Shown in pieces: positions 15,486 to 22,894 of a DNA stretch of 33,753 nucleotides. The first letter of the stretch is position 1, and every line of letters begins with the position of its first letter. Made by a program: the position numbers and the translations under genes. The notes below the pieces were generated by a model that was not told the DNA's origin, did not search any database, and worked only from the letters and a program-made list of their open reading frames with translations. Origin of the DNA: Lachnospiraceae bacterium (GTDB lineage: Bacteria; Bacillota; Clostridia; Lachnospirales; Lachnospiraceae); assembly GCA_030524665.1 (NCBI GenBank), contig JAUNGL010000005.1, positions 13,907 to 47,659 of the forward strand, written 5' to 3'.

Positions 15486-16589
15486 ATGGAAAGATTGAAA
15501 AAACGAATATTGATTCCGGTTTTGCTTTTGCTGGCGGCTGTTTTGGGCGGGGTCTATTATGTAAATGATTATTATCACAGTGATGATCATGCGAAAGACT
15601 ATCTGGCAGGTACGGAACAGGTCACGGTGACAGAAATTGCAGAGGGCTTATTTCTGGATGGCGGCGGCACGGGTTCTGCAATGATTTTTTACCCGGGAGC
15701 AAAAGTGGAATATACCGCATATCTGCCGCTTCTTTGTAAACTGGCAGAGCAGGGGACGGATTGCTTTCTGATTCGGATGCCCTGCAATCTGGCAATTCTG
15801 GGACAGAATAAAGCAGGCAGGATTCAGGAAGAATATGATTATGAAGAATGGTATCTGGCCGGACATTCACTGGGAGGCGCTATGGCGGCAGTCTATGCAG
15901 CCGGGCATTCGGGAGAATTTGACGGACTCATTCTGTTGGCTTCCTATCCAACGAAAAGCCTGAAAGGCAGCGGGATTTCTGTGCTGTCTGTCTACGGCAG
16001 CGAGGACGGTATCCTGAACATGGAGAAAGTAGAGGCCGGACGGGAACTGATGCCCGAAGCGTATTCTGAGATTTGTATCGAGGGCGGCAATCACGCACAG
16101 TTTGGAAATTATGGTATGCAGAGCGGAGATGGAGAGGCACAAATTAGCGGTGAAGAGCAGCAAATGCAGACGGTGCAAGCAATTCTTCAGCTGACCGGCA
16201 GGAAAGAACCGGAAGCAATAGCTGCTGCAGAAGAATTGGAGCATGAAAAGGAAAGCAATATGGAGAATCAGAAAATCACGTATCAGCAGATAACGGCAGA
16301 GCAGGCCAAAGAATCCATGGATTCCGATGAGAATATCATCGTTCTGGATGTACGCACGGAAGAAGAATATCAGAACGGCCATATACCGGGAGCAGTGCTG
16401 CTTCCGAATGAAACAATCGGTACGGAACAGCCGAAGGAATTGCCGGATAAAGACCAGAAGATTCTGGTTTACTGCAGAAGCGGAAACCGCAGCAGGCAGG
16501 CGGCGGCAAAGCTGGCGGAGATGGGGTATACGAATATTTACGAATTCGGCGGAATTATGAGCTGGCCGTATGAAACGGAGAAGGACTGA
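15486..16589 (+). CDS. Membrane-anchored alpha/beta hydrolase fused to a rhodanese domain
   Basis: This 367-residue protein has an N-terminal anchor (residues 7-27 hydrophobic after KKR) that places the rest outside the membrane. Residues 60-240 are an alpha/beta hydrolase: nucleophile S128 in GHSLGG, an acidic residue in YGSEDG, and a histidine in GGNHAQFG. After a glutamate-rich linker, residues 265-362 are a rhodanese with VLDVRTEEEYQNGHIPGA and catalytic C330 in YCRSGNRS. Rhodaneses transfer sulfur or act in thiol redox. The hydrolase substrate is unknown. An in-frame ATG at 16260 with AAAGGA seven bases upstream could start a free rhodanese, so one gene may give two products. GGAGAG precedes the main ATG. 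A strong terminator follows. Confidence 0.85.
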   Translation: MERLKKRILIPVLLLLAAVLGGVYYVNDYYHSDDHAKDYLAGTEQVTVTEIAEGLFLDGGGTGSAMIFYPGAKVEYTAYLPLLCKLAEQGTDCFLIRMPCNLAILGQNKAGRIQEEYDYEEWYLAGHSLGGAMAAVYAAGHSGEFDGLILLASYPTKSLKGSGISVLSVYGSEDGILNMEKVEAGRELMPEAYSEICIEGGNHAQFGNYGMQSGDGEAQISGEEQQMQTVQAILQLTGRKEPEAIAAAEELEHEKESNMENQKITYQQITAEQAKESMDSDENIIVLDVRTEEEYQNGHIPGAVLLPNETIGTEQPKELPDKDQKILVYCRSGNRSRQAAAKLAEMGYTNIYEFGGIMSWPYETEKD

Positions 16590-16601
16590 TTGATCAGAAA
16601 G

Positions 16602-16648
16602 AAAAGGCAGACGCAGAAAGAAATAAATTCGTGTGTCTGTCTTTTTTA
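16602..16648 (+). terminator. Rho-independent terminator after the hydrolase-rhodanese gene
   Basis: AAAAGGCAGACGC (16602-16614) pairs with GTGTCTGTCTTTT (16633-16645), including two G-T pairs, around an 18-nt loop. A T-run follows. Confidence 0.8.
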
Positions 16649-16994
16649 TTGTATTCTTTTTCATAACATACTACGGCCATTGGTCACAAGAAATCTATCA
16701 GGCTTGCGCCTATTACCCCTTCTGACAGATAGAATTTCCGGAGAACCTTCGCTTCTTAGTCTGCGTAAGCAGCAGATCTCGTCTTCGCTAAAAGCACCCG
16801 CTGAATTGTTTGCTTGGTATTCCGGGTCTCCGTGAATGATTCGCCTTCTGCGCCCCCTGCTGCTGCTCTCCGATGCCTTTTGCAAATCGACAGAGCAGCC
16901 CGGATGCTAATTCCCGGTGTCTGTTCGTACTGAACTGTTATAAAAATGGCATATTTCTTGGCATATTTCTAGCATTTTCTAAGCATGTATAATC

Positions 16995-17023
16995 TTGACA
17001 TCTGCCCGCAATATGTGTAAAAT
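16995..17023 (+). promoter_or_regulatory. Sigma-A promoter for ispE
   Basis: TTGACA and TAAAAT with a 17-base spacer lie 55 bases before the ispE start. The -35 box is a perfect consensus and the -10 box matches 5 of 6. Confidence 0.75.
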
Positions 17024-17077
17024 AAAGTAAAAAGCACATTGTATACAAAGTACAGAAAAATACAAGGGAGTACAGAG

Positions 17078-17953
17078 ATGAAGGAACTTGAGCTGAAGGC
17101 AGTGGCTAAGATCAATCTTGGACTTGATGTTTTGCGGAAGCGTGAAGATGGTTATCATGATCTGCGGATGGTGATGCAGAGTATCGGACTGCATGATACG
17201 ATTCAATTGAAGGTAACGGACGAAGCGGGGATTCAGGTGACGACCAATCATCCGGAGCTTCCGACAGGTGAGGATAATCTTGTTTACCGTGCGGCGAAGC
17301 TTCTGATGGATGAATTCGGAATCGGAAAGGGACTTCGGATTCATCTGGAAAAGCAGATTCCGGTTGCTGCGGGACTGGCAGGCGGAAGTTCGGATGCGGC
17401 GTCCGTCCTGACAGGGGTGAATGATCTGTTTGGTCTGCAGCTCTCGCAGGAAGAGCTGATGAAGCGTGGAGTACGGCTGGGAGCCGATATCCCGTATTGT
17501 ATTATGCGCGGTACTGCTCTTGCGGAAGGGATTGGAGAGAAGCTGACCAGGCTGCCGGACGCACCGGATTGTCTGGTATTGCTGGCAAAGCCCGGAATTC
17601 ATGTATCGACGGGATTTGTTTATGGAAATCTGAGAGCAGACAGTCTCGCCTTTCATCCGGATATTGACGGGCAGGTGGAAGCGATCCGAAACGGTGATTT
17701 CTACCAGATGGCAGAGTTGATGGGCAATGTACTGGAGACTGTTACGGTTCCTGCTCATCCGGTGATCCGGGAGATTCAGGATGAGATGCTGCGTCTGGGA
17801 GCTGTGAATGCGATGATGAGTGGAAGCGGTCCGACCGTATTCGGACTTTTTGACAGCAGGGAAAAGGCACAGAATGCATATGAAGTATTGAGGAATGGAA
17901 CTCTTGCACCGGAAGTATTTTTGACAGAATTCTATAAGCCAGAGGAACGGTGA
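17078..17953 (+). CDS. ispE: 4-diphosphocytidyl-2-C-methyl-D-erythritol kinase
   Basis: IspE phosphorylates CDP-methylerythritol with ATP in the MEP pathway to isoprenoid precursors. This 291-residue protein has AVAKINLGLDVLRKREDGYH at the N-terminus, the GHMP-kinase glycine-rich loop PVAAGLAGGSSDAA (from P95, with D106 nearby), DIPYCIMRGTALAEGIGE, and the C-terminal MMSGSGPTVFGLF motif, so it is complete and of normal length. GGGAG precedes the ATG by about 9 bases, and a consensus promoter is found upstream. The GntR-family gene begins 36 bases downstream, suggesting a shared transcript. Confidence 0.97.
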   Translation: MKELELKAVAKINLGLDVLRKREDGYHDLRMVMQSIGLHDTIQLKVTDEAGIQVTTNHPELPTGEDNLVYRAAKLLMDEFGIGKGLRIHLEKQIPVAAGLAGGSSDAASVLTGVNDLFGLQLSQEELMKRGVRLGADIPYCIMRGTALAEGIGEKLTRLPDAPDCLVLLAKPGIHVSTGFVYGNLRADSLAFHPDIDGQVEAIRNGDFYQMAELMGNVLETVTVPAHPVIREIQDEMLRLGAVNAMMSGSGPTVFGLFDSREKAQNAYEVLRNGTLAPEVFLTEFYKPEER

Positions 17954-17989
17954 AAAGTGACTATAGAAGATAAAGGATGGAGGCACCAT

Positions 17990-18664
17990 ATGGTAGAAAC
18001 GTTTCAATTACAGATGAACGAGTACCTGCCGCTGCGGGATGTGGTATTCCAGACATTGAGGCAGGCAATTCTGAAGGGAGAACTACAGCCGGGGGAGCGT
18101 TTGATGGAGATTCATTTGGCGCAGAAGCTGGGAGTCAGCCGGACTCCGGTGCGTGAGGCGATCCGAAAGCTGGAGCTCGAGGGGCTGGTCGATATGATTC
18201 CGCGCAAGGGAGCTGTAGTGGCGGAGATTACAGTCTCGGAGCTGGAGGATGTGCTGGAAGTGCGGATGGCACTGGAAGAGCTTGCGGTGAAGCGTGCGTG
18301 CCGCAATGTGACACCGGAGCAGCTGGAACGCCTGAAGCATGCAGAGGCAGAATTCAAACGGGTTCTGTACGGCAATGATCTCATTGCGTGTGCACAGGCA
18401 GATGAGGCATTTCACGAAGTGATTTACGGCATGACCGGGAATAAACGTCTGGTGCAGATCCTGAATAATCTGAGAGAACAGATGTATCGGTATCGGATGG
18501 AGTACTTAAAGGATCGGAAATCACACGCGGTACTGGTGCGGGAGCATGAAGAGATCATTGAAGCGCTGGAAACAAATAACGAAGAAATGGCACTGCGTGC
18601 AACGGCTGTTCACGTGGAAGGGCAGAAGGAGAATATTATCCGTCAGCTGATGACGAAGGAATAA
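17990..18664 (+). CDS. GntR-family transcriptional regulator, FadR/FCD type
   Basis: The 224-residue protein has a winged helix at about 18-75 (LRQAILKGELQPGERLMEIH, then KLGVSRTPVREAIRKLELEG) and an all-helical FCD ligand domain at about 85-215 with the expected metal or ligand residues in ADEAFHEVIY and AVHVEGQ. Such regulators respond to small acids or sugars and usually repress nearby genes. The target here is not evident. The ATG at 17990 is chosen because GGAGG is 6 bases upstream; a GTG at 17957 would extend the frame without a good site. It follows ispE directly and is closed by a strong hairpin terminator. Confidence 0.92.
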   Translation: MVETFQLQMNEYLPLRDVVFQTLRQAILKGELQPGERLMEIHLAQKLGVSRTPVREAIRKLELEGLVDMIPRKGAVVAEITVSELEDVLEVRMALEELAVKRACRNVTPEQLERLKHAEAEFKRVLYGNDLIACAQADEAFHEVIYGMTGNKRLVQILNNLREQMYRYRMEYLKDRKSHAVLVREHEEIIEALETNNEEMALRATAVHVEGQKENIIRQLMTKE

Positions 18665-18706
18665 GCGGTGGTTTGAGTATAAATCAAAAAAGAAATGGGA
18701 ATAATG

Positions 18707-18738
18707 AAGGATATCCTGAATAGAGGGATATCCTTTTT
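18707..18738 (+). terminator. Rho-independent terminator after the GntR gene
   Basis: AAGGATATCC (18707-18716) and GGATATCCTT (18726-18735) form a perfect 10-bp stem with a 9-nt loop and a T-run. Confidence 0.9.
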
Positions 18739-18854
18739 TATACGCATGTATTTATTATGTGACATTCGGCTATGCTTAGAAATGAAAAGGCAGGTCTGCG
18801 GTCTGCATGGCATACGGCTGAATGGTAACTTTATATATAGAGGGGAGACAGGTG

Positions 18855-20369
18855 ATGGAAGACCGGATTTCAGATCAACTGTGTGAGAATCAGAAGCGTC
18901 TGGAGCAGCTCTGCAAAAATTGTGATGACATTCTGTTCCGGACGATGACGCTTGGCACACCGGAACCGGTGGAATGTCTGATTGTGTATATTGAAACTGC
19001 GGTCAGCAATATGATGCTGGAAGATTCAGTAATTGGGAAGCTCCTGAATCATCTCTGGGAGCTGCCGGCAAAAAGTATCCGTGAGGCGGTTGCAAACAAC
19101 GGACTTGGAATTTCCGATGTCAAAGAATTCGATTCTCTGGAAGAGGCGGTCGATGCGATGCTGGCCGGAAATGCAATCTTCTTCCTGGATGGATACAACA
19201 AAGCATTAAAAATCGGAAGCAAAGGCTATCCGGGGCTGGGGGTGGCAAAGGCAGAATCGGAGAAGGTTCTGCGGGGATCGCGTGAAGCATTCAGTGAGTC
19301 AGTCAAGCTGAATACGGCACTGATCAGGAAGCGGATCCGCAGTACCGGGCTGAAGGTAGAGGAAAACTTCCTCGGAGTCCGTTCCAATACAGTGACAGCG
19401 CTTGTCTATATGGAAGATCTGGTGAGGCCGGAACTTCTGGGAGAAATTAAAAAAGAGCTGAATTCTTTTCTGATCGATGCAGTGCCGGACAGCGGAATTC
19501 TGGAACAGCTTGCGGGGCGTTTTTCATGGTCGCCGTTTCCCAAATTTCAGACGACAGAACGGCCGGATAAAGCATCGACGGCGATTCTGAATGGAAGGAT
19601 TGCGCTGCTGTCAGATAATTCTCCGGTAGCACTTCTGCTGCCTACGACGTTGAACAGTTTGATGCAGACGGATGACGATTATTATGGGAATTTTGAAATT
19701 ACATCTTTGCTGCGCTGTATCCGTTATCTTGCGGTTTTCCTGGCATTTTCCATGCCGGGGCTGTATCTGGCGCTGACCGGATTTCACCCGCAGCTGCTGC
19801 CGACCGCGCTCTCTTTGTCTCTGGCGGAAGCGAGAGCAGGAGTGCCGTTTCCGGGAATCGTAGAAATCCTTTTTCTCGAAGTGTCTTTTGAACTGCTTCG
19901 GGAGGCAGGACTTCGGATGCCGGGGCCGATCGGCAATACGATTGGGATTGTCGGTGGATTGATCATCGGGCAGGCAGCTGTCAGCGCCAATCTTTTAAGC
20001 CCCATTGTGGTAATCGTAACTGCGCTGACAGCACTCGGATCATTTTCGATTCCGAATGAGGAGCTGTCAGAAGCATTCCGTCTGCTGAAGTACGGGATGA
20101 TTTTCCTGTGCGGCTTTTTCGGGATTTACGGTTTCATTTTCGGATGGCTGTTTCTGCTGATTCATCTGGGACGACTCGAGAGCTTTGAAATACCGTATCT
20201 GATGCCTTTTATTGCTTCTTCAGAGGATGGAATATCGGCAGTAAGTGACGGCATATTGCGGGGGCCGCTGTGGAAACTGACGCGCAGACCAGTGTATACA
20301 AGACCGGGAGCCAGAGTCAGGTATCGCAGAGTAAACACATCCATGAATAAGAAGGCAGAAAAACAGTAG
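18855..20369 (+). CDS. Spore germination protein, GerA family (A subunit)
   Basis: This 504-residue protein matches GerAA-type subunits of germinant receptors. It has an N-terminal soluble domain (about 1-280) with FLDGYNKALKIGSKGYP and RGSREAFSESVKLNTALIRKRI, then a membrane region with FEITSLLRCIRYLAVFLAF, LPTALSLSLAEARAGVPFP and GPIGNTIGIVGGLIIGQAAVSA, and a basic C-terminal tail. GerA proteins sit in the inner spore membrane, where receptors respond to nutrients and act as ion channels. GGGGAG precedes the ATG at 18855. The fused GerB-GerC gene follows after 202 bases, completing a receptor from two genes. This supports a spore-forming host. Confidence 0.95.
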   Translation: MEDRISDQLCENQKRLEQLCKNCDDILFRTMTLGTPEPVECLIVYIETAVSNMMLEDSVIGKLLNHLWELPAKSIREAVANNGLGISDVKEFDSLEEAVDAMLAGNAIFFLDGYNKALKIGSKGYPGLGVAKAESEKVLRGSREAFSESVKLNTALIRKRIRSTGLKVEENFLGVRSNTVTALVYMEDLVRPELLGEIKKELNSFLIDAVPDSGILEQLAGRFSWSPFPKFQTTERPDKASTAILNGRIALLSDNSPVALLLPTTLNSLMQTDDDYYGNFEITSLLRCIRYLAVFLAFSMPGLYLALTGFHPQLLPTALSLSLAEARAGVPFPGIVEILFLEVSFELLREAGLRMPGPIGNTIGIVGGLIIGQAAVSANLLSPIVVIVTALTALGSFSIPNEELSEAFRLLKYGMIFLCGFFGIYGFIFGWLFLLIHLGRLESFEIPYLMPFIASSEDGISAVSDGILRGPLWKLTRRPVYTRPGARVRYRRVNTSMNKKAEKQ

Positions 20370-20571
20370 AAATAACAGGATGAAGACGAACCAGGCCGGG
20401 GCATAAACAGGCCAGTGTGATGGAAAAACAGTAGAGACAATATATAGAAACAACAGGATTGGGTCCGGAGAAGAATCAGGAAAAGCAATGAGATGGGGAT
20501 TGGGAATACGGAGATGAGACGTGGAATTGCAGGTAACGGGTATCAGCTAATCCGGCTGGAAAGGAGACATT

Positions 20572-22623
20572 ATGTTTTCACATAATAAAAAGATATCAGC
20601 GCGCCAGATGAAATCATTACTTATCATGGATGGACTTGCGAGATTATGTCTGCTGCTTCCGGTGTATCTGACTGGCAGGAGCCTTGGAAGTATCGTGGGG
20701 TGTCTTGCGATCGGATTGCTTGGATGGCTCTGGTTTTCCGTGTTACTTGCCCGGGCGTGTCAGGAACAGACGGGGGCAGGAATAGATACGGGAAATCTGT
20801 CTGGAGATTTTTTCACCAGAATCGGCTGTTTGTGCGGAAAAGGGTGCGCGTGGATTGTCTATCTGATCGGATTCTTTTACTTTCTGGCGCACACCGCCGT
20901 ATTTATGAATCTGTGTGCGGAGCTGGCAGGTACCTATTTGCTTCCGGATGTACCGATTCCTGTTCTGGTCGTGCTCCCGCTGATAGCAGGGCTGTATCTG
21001 GCATACAGCGGGATCGAAGTACGGGGACGGGTCAGTGAGCTGTTGACTCCGCTTCTTCTGTTTTTGTTCCTCGTAATGGTATCGGTTGGTGCTTATGGAT
21101 TGAAGCTGCAGCCCGGGGAAGAAATGCTGCTTCGTGCTGACCACCGTCTGATGTCTGGGAGCTATGAGGTATTTGCCAGTCTGGGAGGGATGTTTCTTCC
21201 AATATTAGCTGCATTTCTCGGGCAGACCGGGAAAAATGGTAAAAAAGAGGGAACGGAGGTTGGGAAAATCATCCGGCGAGCTGCCTGCTGGAGTCTGATT
21301 CCTGCAGGGATCCTGCTGTTTTTGACCGTCGCTTCCTTTGGAACGAGGGGAATGATGGCATTTAAATTCCCGCAGATCCGAGTGATGAGCAACGTAACGG
21401 TGCCGGGCGGCTTTATCCAGCGGTGGGATGTGTTTTTCCTTGCAATTTTATTGTTCTCACTGGCTATCACGGTCGGGAGTGGTTTCTGGTATATGAACCT
21501 GATCCTCGAACGTCTGTGGAAAGAAGTGAAAGAGCAGAGATACGTGTTTGCTGAAATAGAGCGCAGAGAGACAGAGCGTGCAGCTTTGATGACAGACAGC
21601 AGCGAATGGGAAGAGGAGATTGCAGCCGAACTGACCGGATTAGAGATAGAAGAGAGAATGCGGGAGGACTGCTGGGAAGAAGAGATCAGGAAAGCGTATA
21701 ACGGAAAAGAACAGGAGGAGTCTTTGAACTATGGTCTGTATCTCTTGCAGGGGATTGCGATTTTCGTAGCCTTCTGCGCGGCCGGCGGCTTTTTGAATGC
21801 GGAGACCGCGATCTCTTATTACCGGGCCTTGAATCTGTATCTGCTGACACCGGTAATGTTTCTGTTTTATTTTATTCTGTATTTTCGGGGCAGGCAGAAG
21901 AAGGCAGAAATGACAGCGCTCCTGCTGTTCCTTTGTCTGATCCTCACCGGATGTACTGCAAAAGAGCTGGAGGACCGGATGTTTCCGATGGCGCTTGAAA
22001 TACGGGCAGAAGGGGATGGAATTGCGATGACCTATGCGTGGAACGGGGAAAGCGCGTCGGGAAGCGGCGGCGGAGAGAAAGCGGACGCAGCCAATCAGGA
22101 GGAAGAGAGCGAGACGGAACAGACGGAAAACGGCTTCGAGACAGAGCCGGAGAGTCAGGAAGCTCAGGGAAGAATCACCGGAGGTACAATCATTAAAAGT
22201 ATGGAAGCGGAGGGAATGGAGCAGGGAACGGAACCAGAGATTAACAGAGAACCGGAAGAACGGGGAAATCTGACCGTCTTCCGGGGAAGTACGCTTGCAG
22301 AAATACAGAAACAGGTGGAAGCGTACAGCGACCGGTATATGGATTACAGCCACGTCAAGGCACTGATTCTGGACGAAAAGCTGGAGCAGTATCCCGAATT
22401 GGAACAGGAAATCTATGAATGGCTGACCGGGGATCCTGCGTTTGCAGCAAGCCTGATTATATATCCTGCCGGGAAGAGCGGTCTGTCATTGGAGCAAGTA
22501 GACCGCAGGTCGGATGGCGAGACAGGAATTTATCTGGAGAATCTGTATCAGAACAACCGGACAATGCGGGAAGCAGCGACAACCTTGGGGGAGATGACGG
22601 CAAAATATTATGAGAAGAGGTAG
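20572..22623 (+). CDS. Fused GerB permease and GerC lipoprotein of a germinant receptor
   Basis: The 683-residue protein combines two receptor subunits. Residues 1-440 are a multi-pass GerAB-type (APC superfamily) permease, beginning with KKISARQMKSLLIMDG and carrying an unusual charged loop at about 320-385. Residues 441-683 resemble GerC: RGRQKKAEMTALLLFLCLIL leads to LTGC, a lipoprotein signal with lipobox, and then ELEDRMFPMALEIRAEGDG, typical of the start of Ger(x)C. A low-complexity acidic stretch follows, then a reduced C-terminal domain (DRYMDYSHVKALILDEKL). Separate GerB (about 370) and GerC (about 380-400) are usual, so the GerC half is shortened. An ATG at residue 447 with AAGG five bases upstream may also start GerC separately. 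AAAGGAG precedes the gene start. Confidence 0.85.
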   Translation: MFSHNKKISARQMKSLLIMDGLARLCLLLPVYLTGRSLGSIVGCLAIGLLGWLWFSVLLARACQEQTGAGIDTGNLSGDFFTRIGCLCGKGCAWIVYLIGFFYFLAHTAVFMNLCAELAGTYLLPDVPIPVLVVLPLIAGLYLAYSGIEVRGRVSELLTPLLLFLFLVMVSVGAYGLKLQPGEEMLLRADHRLMSGSYEVFASLGGMFLPILAAFLGQTGKNGKKEGTEVGKIIRRAACWSLIPAGILLFLTVASFGTRGMMAFKFPQIRVMSNVTVPGGFIQRWDVFFLAILLFSLAITVGSGFWYMNLILERLWKEVKEQRYVFAEIERRETERAALMTDSSEWEEEIAAELTGLEIEERMREDCWEEEIRKAYNGKEQEESLNYGLYLLQGIAIFVAFCAAGGFLNAETAISYYRALNLYLLTPVMFLFYFILYFRGRQKKAEMTALLLFLCLILTGCTAKELEDRMFPMALEIRAEGDGIAMTYAWNGESASGSGGGEKADAANQEEESETEQTENGFETEPESQEAQGRITGGTIIKSMEAEGMEQGTEPEINREPEERGNLTVFRGSTLAEIQKQVEAYSDRYMDYSHVKALILDEKLEQYPELEQEIYEWLTGDPAFAASLIIYPAGKSGLSLEQVDRRSDGETGIYLENLYQNNRTMREAATTLGEMTAKYYEKR

Positions 22624-22624
22624 A

Positions 22625-22650
22625 ACGACGGCTGCTGTTTATGAAGCAGC
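22625..22650 (+). terminator. Hairpin after the germination gene, weak terminator
   Basis: ACGGCTGCT and AGCAGCCGT form a 9-bp stem with a short loop right after the stop codon. No T-run follows, so termination efficiency is doubtful. Confidence 0.4.
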
Positions 22651-22683
22651 CGTTCCGTGCGTCTGCAAAAAAATATTAAAAAT

Positions 22684-22718
22684 GTTACTGTTCACGTCCA
22701 ATGTCAGTGAATAGTAAC
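22684..22718 (+). repeat. Minimal 35-bp hairpin copy of the dispersed repeat
   Basis: GTTACTGTTCAC (22684-22695) and GTGAATAGTAAC (22707-22718) are complementary at 11 of 12 positions around an 11-nt loop. It lies in the leader region before argS. Confidence 0.85.
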
Positions 22719-22757
22719 ACAACAGTAACGATTCAAGTGATAAAATGAAAAAACAGG

Positions 22758-22787
22758 TTGTAGAAATACTTGACCGTGTGATATACT
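22758..22787 (+). promoter_or_regulatory. Promoter candidate for argS
   Basis: TTGTAG and TATACT are separated by 18 bases, about 80-110 bases ahead of argS. No T-box motif (AGGGTGGNACCGCG-like) was found in the short leader. Confidence 0.45.
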
Positions 22788-22894
22788 AGCTCAATGATTT
22801 GATGATACCTTACCGTGCAGTGCTCTATGCGGCATTGTGTATAGGGAATGCCGGGAAGGAATAAAGTATGAAAGCAGAAAAAGGGAGGATGAAG

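Larger units (their letters stand above)
16590..17077. other. 488-bp intergenic region: terminator, unexplained tract, ispE promoter
   Basis: After the terminator, 16665-16915 is a tract with locally different composition (many C-rich codon-like triplets on the plus strand). It has short open frames on both strands, and neither resembles a known family. It may be a gene remnant. From 16935 the sequence becomes AT-rich and leads into the promoter at 16995-17023. Confidence 0.6.

Noticed and set aside
16979-18007. 342-codon minus-strand frame opposite ispE
   Set aside because: It is antisense to a clear ispE and its promoter, with no recognisable domain.
20357-20465. Near-duplicate AAAAACAGTAGA...AACAGGAT segments after the GerA gene
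   Set aside because: It is probably a small local duplication with no hairpin or gene, too short to interpret.
22720-22894. T-box riboswitch ahead of argS
   Set aside because: The leader is short and lacks the T-box consensus and a terminator/antiterminator pair.
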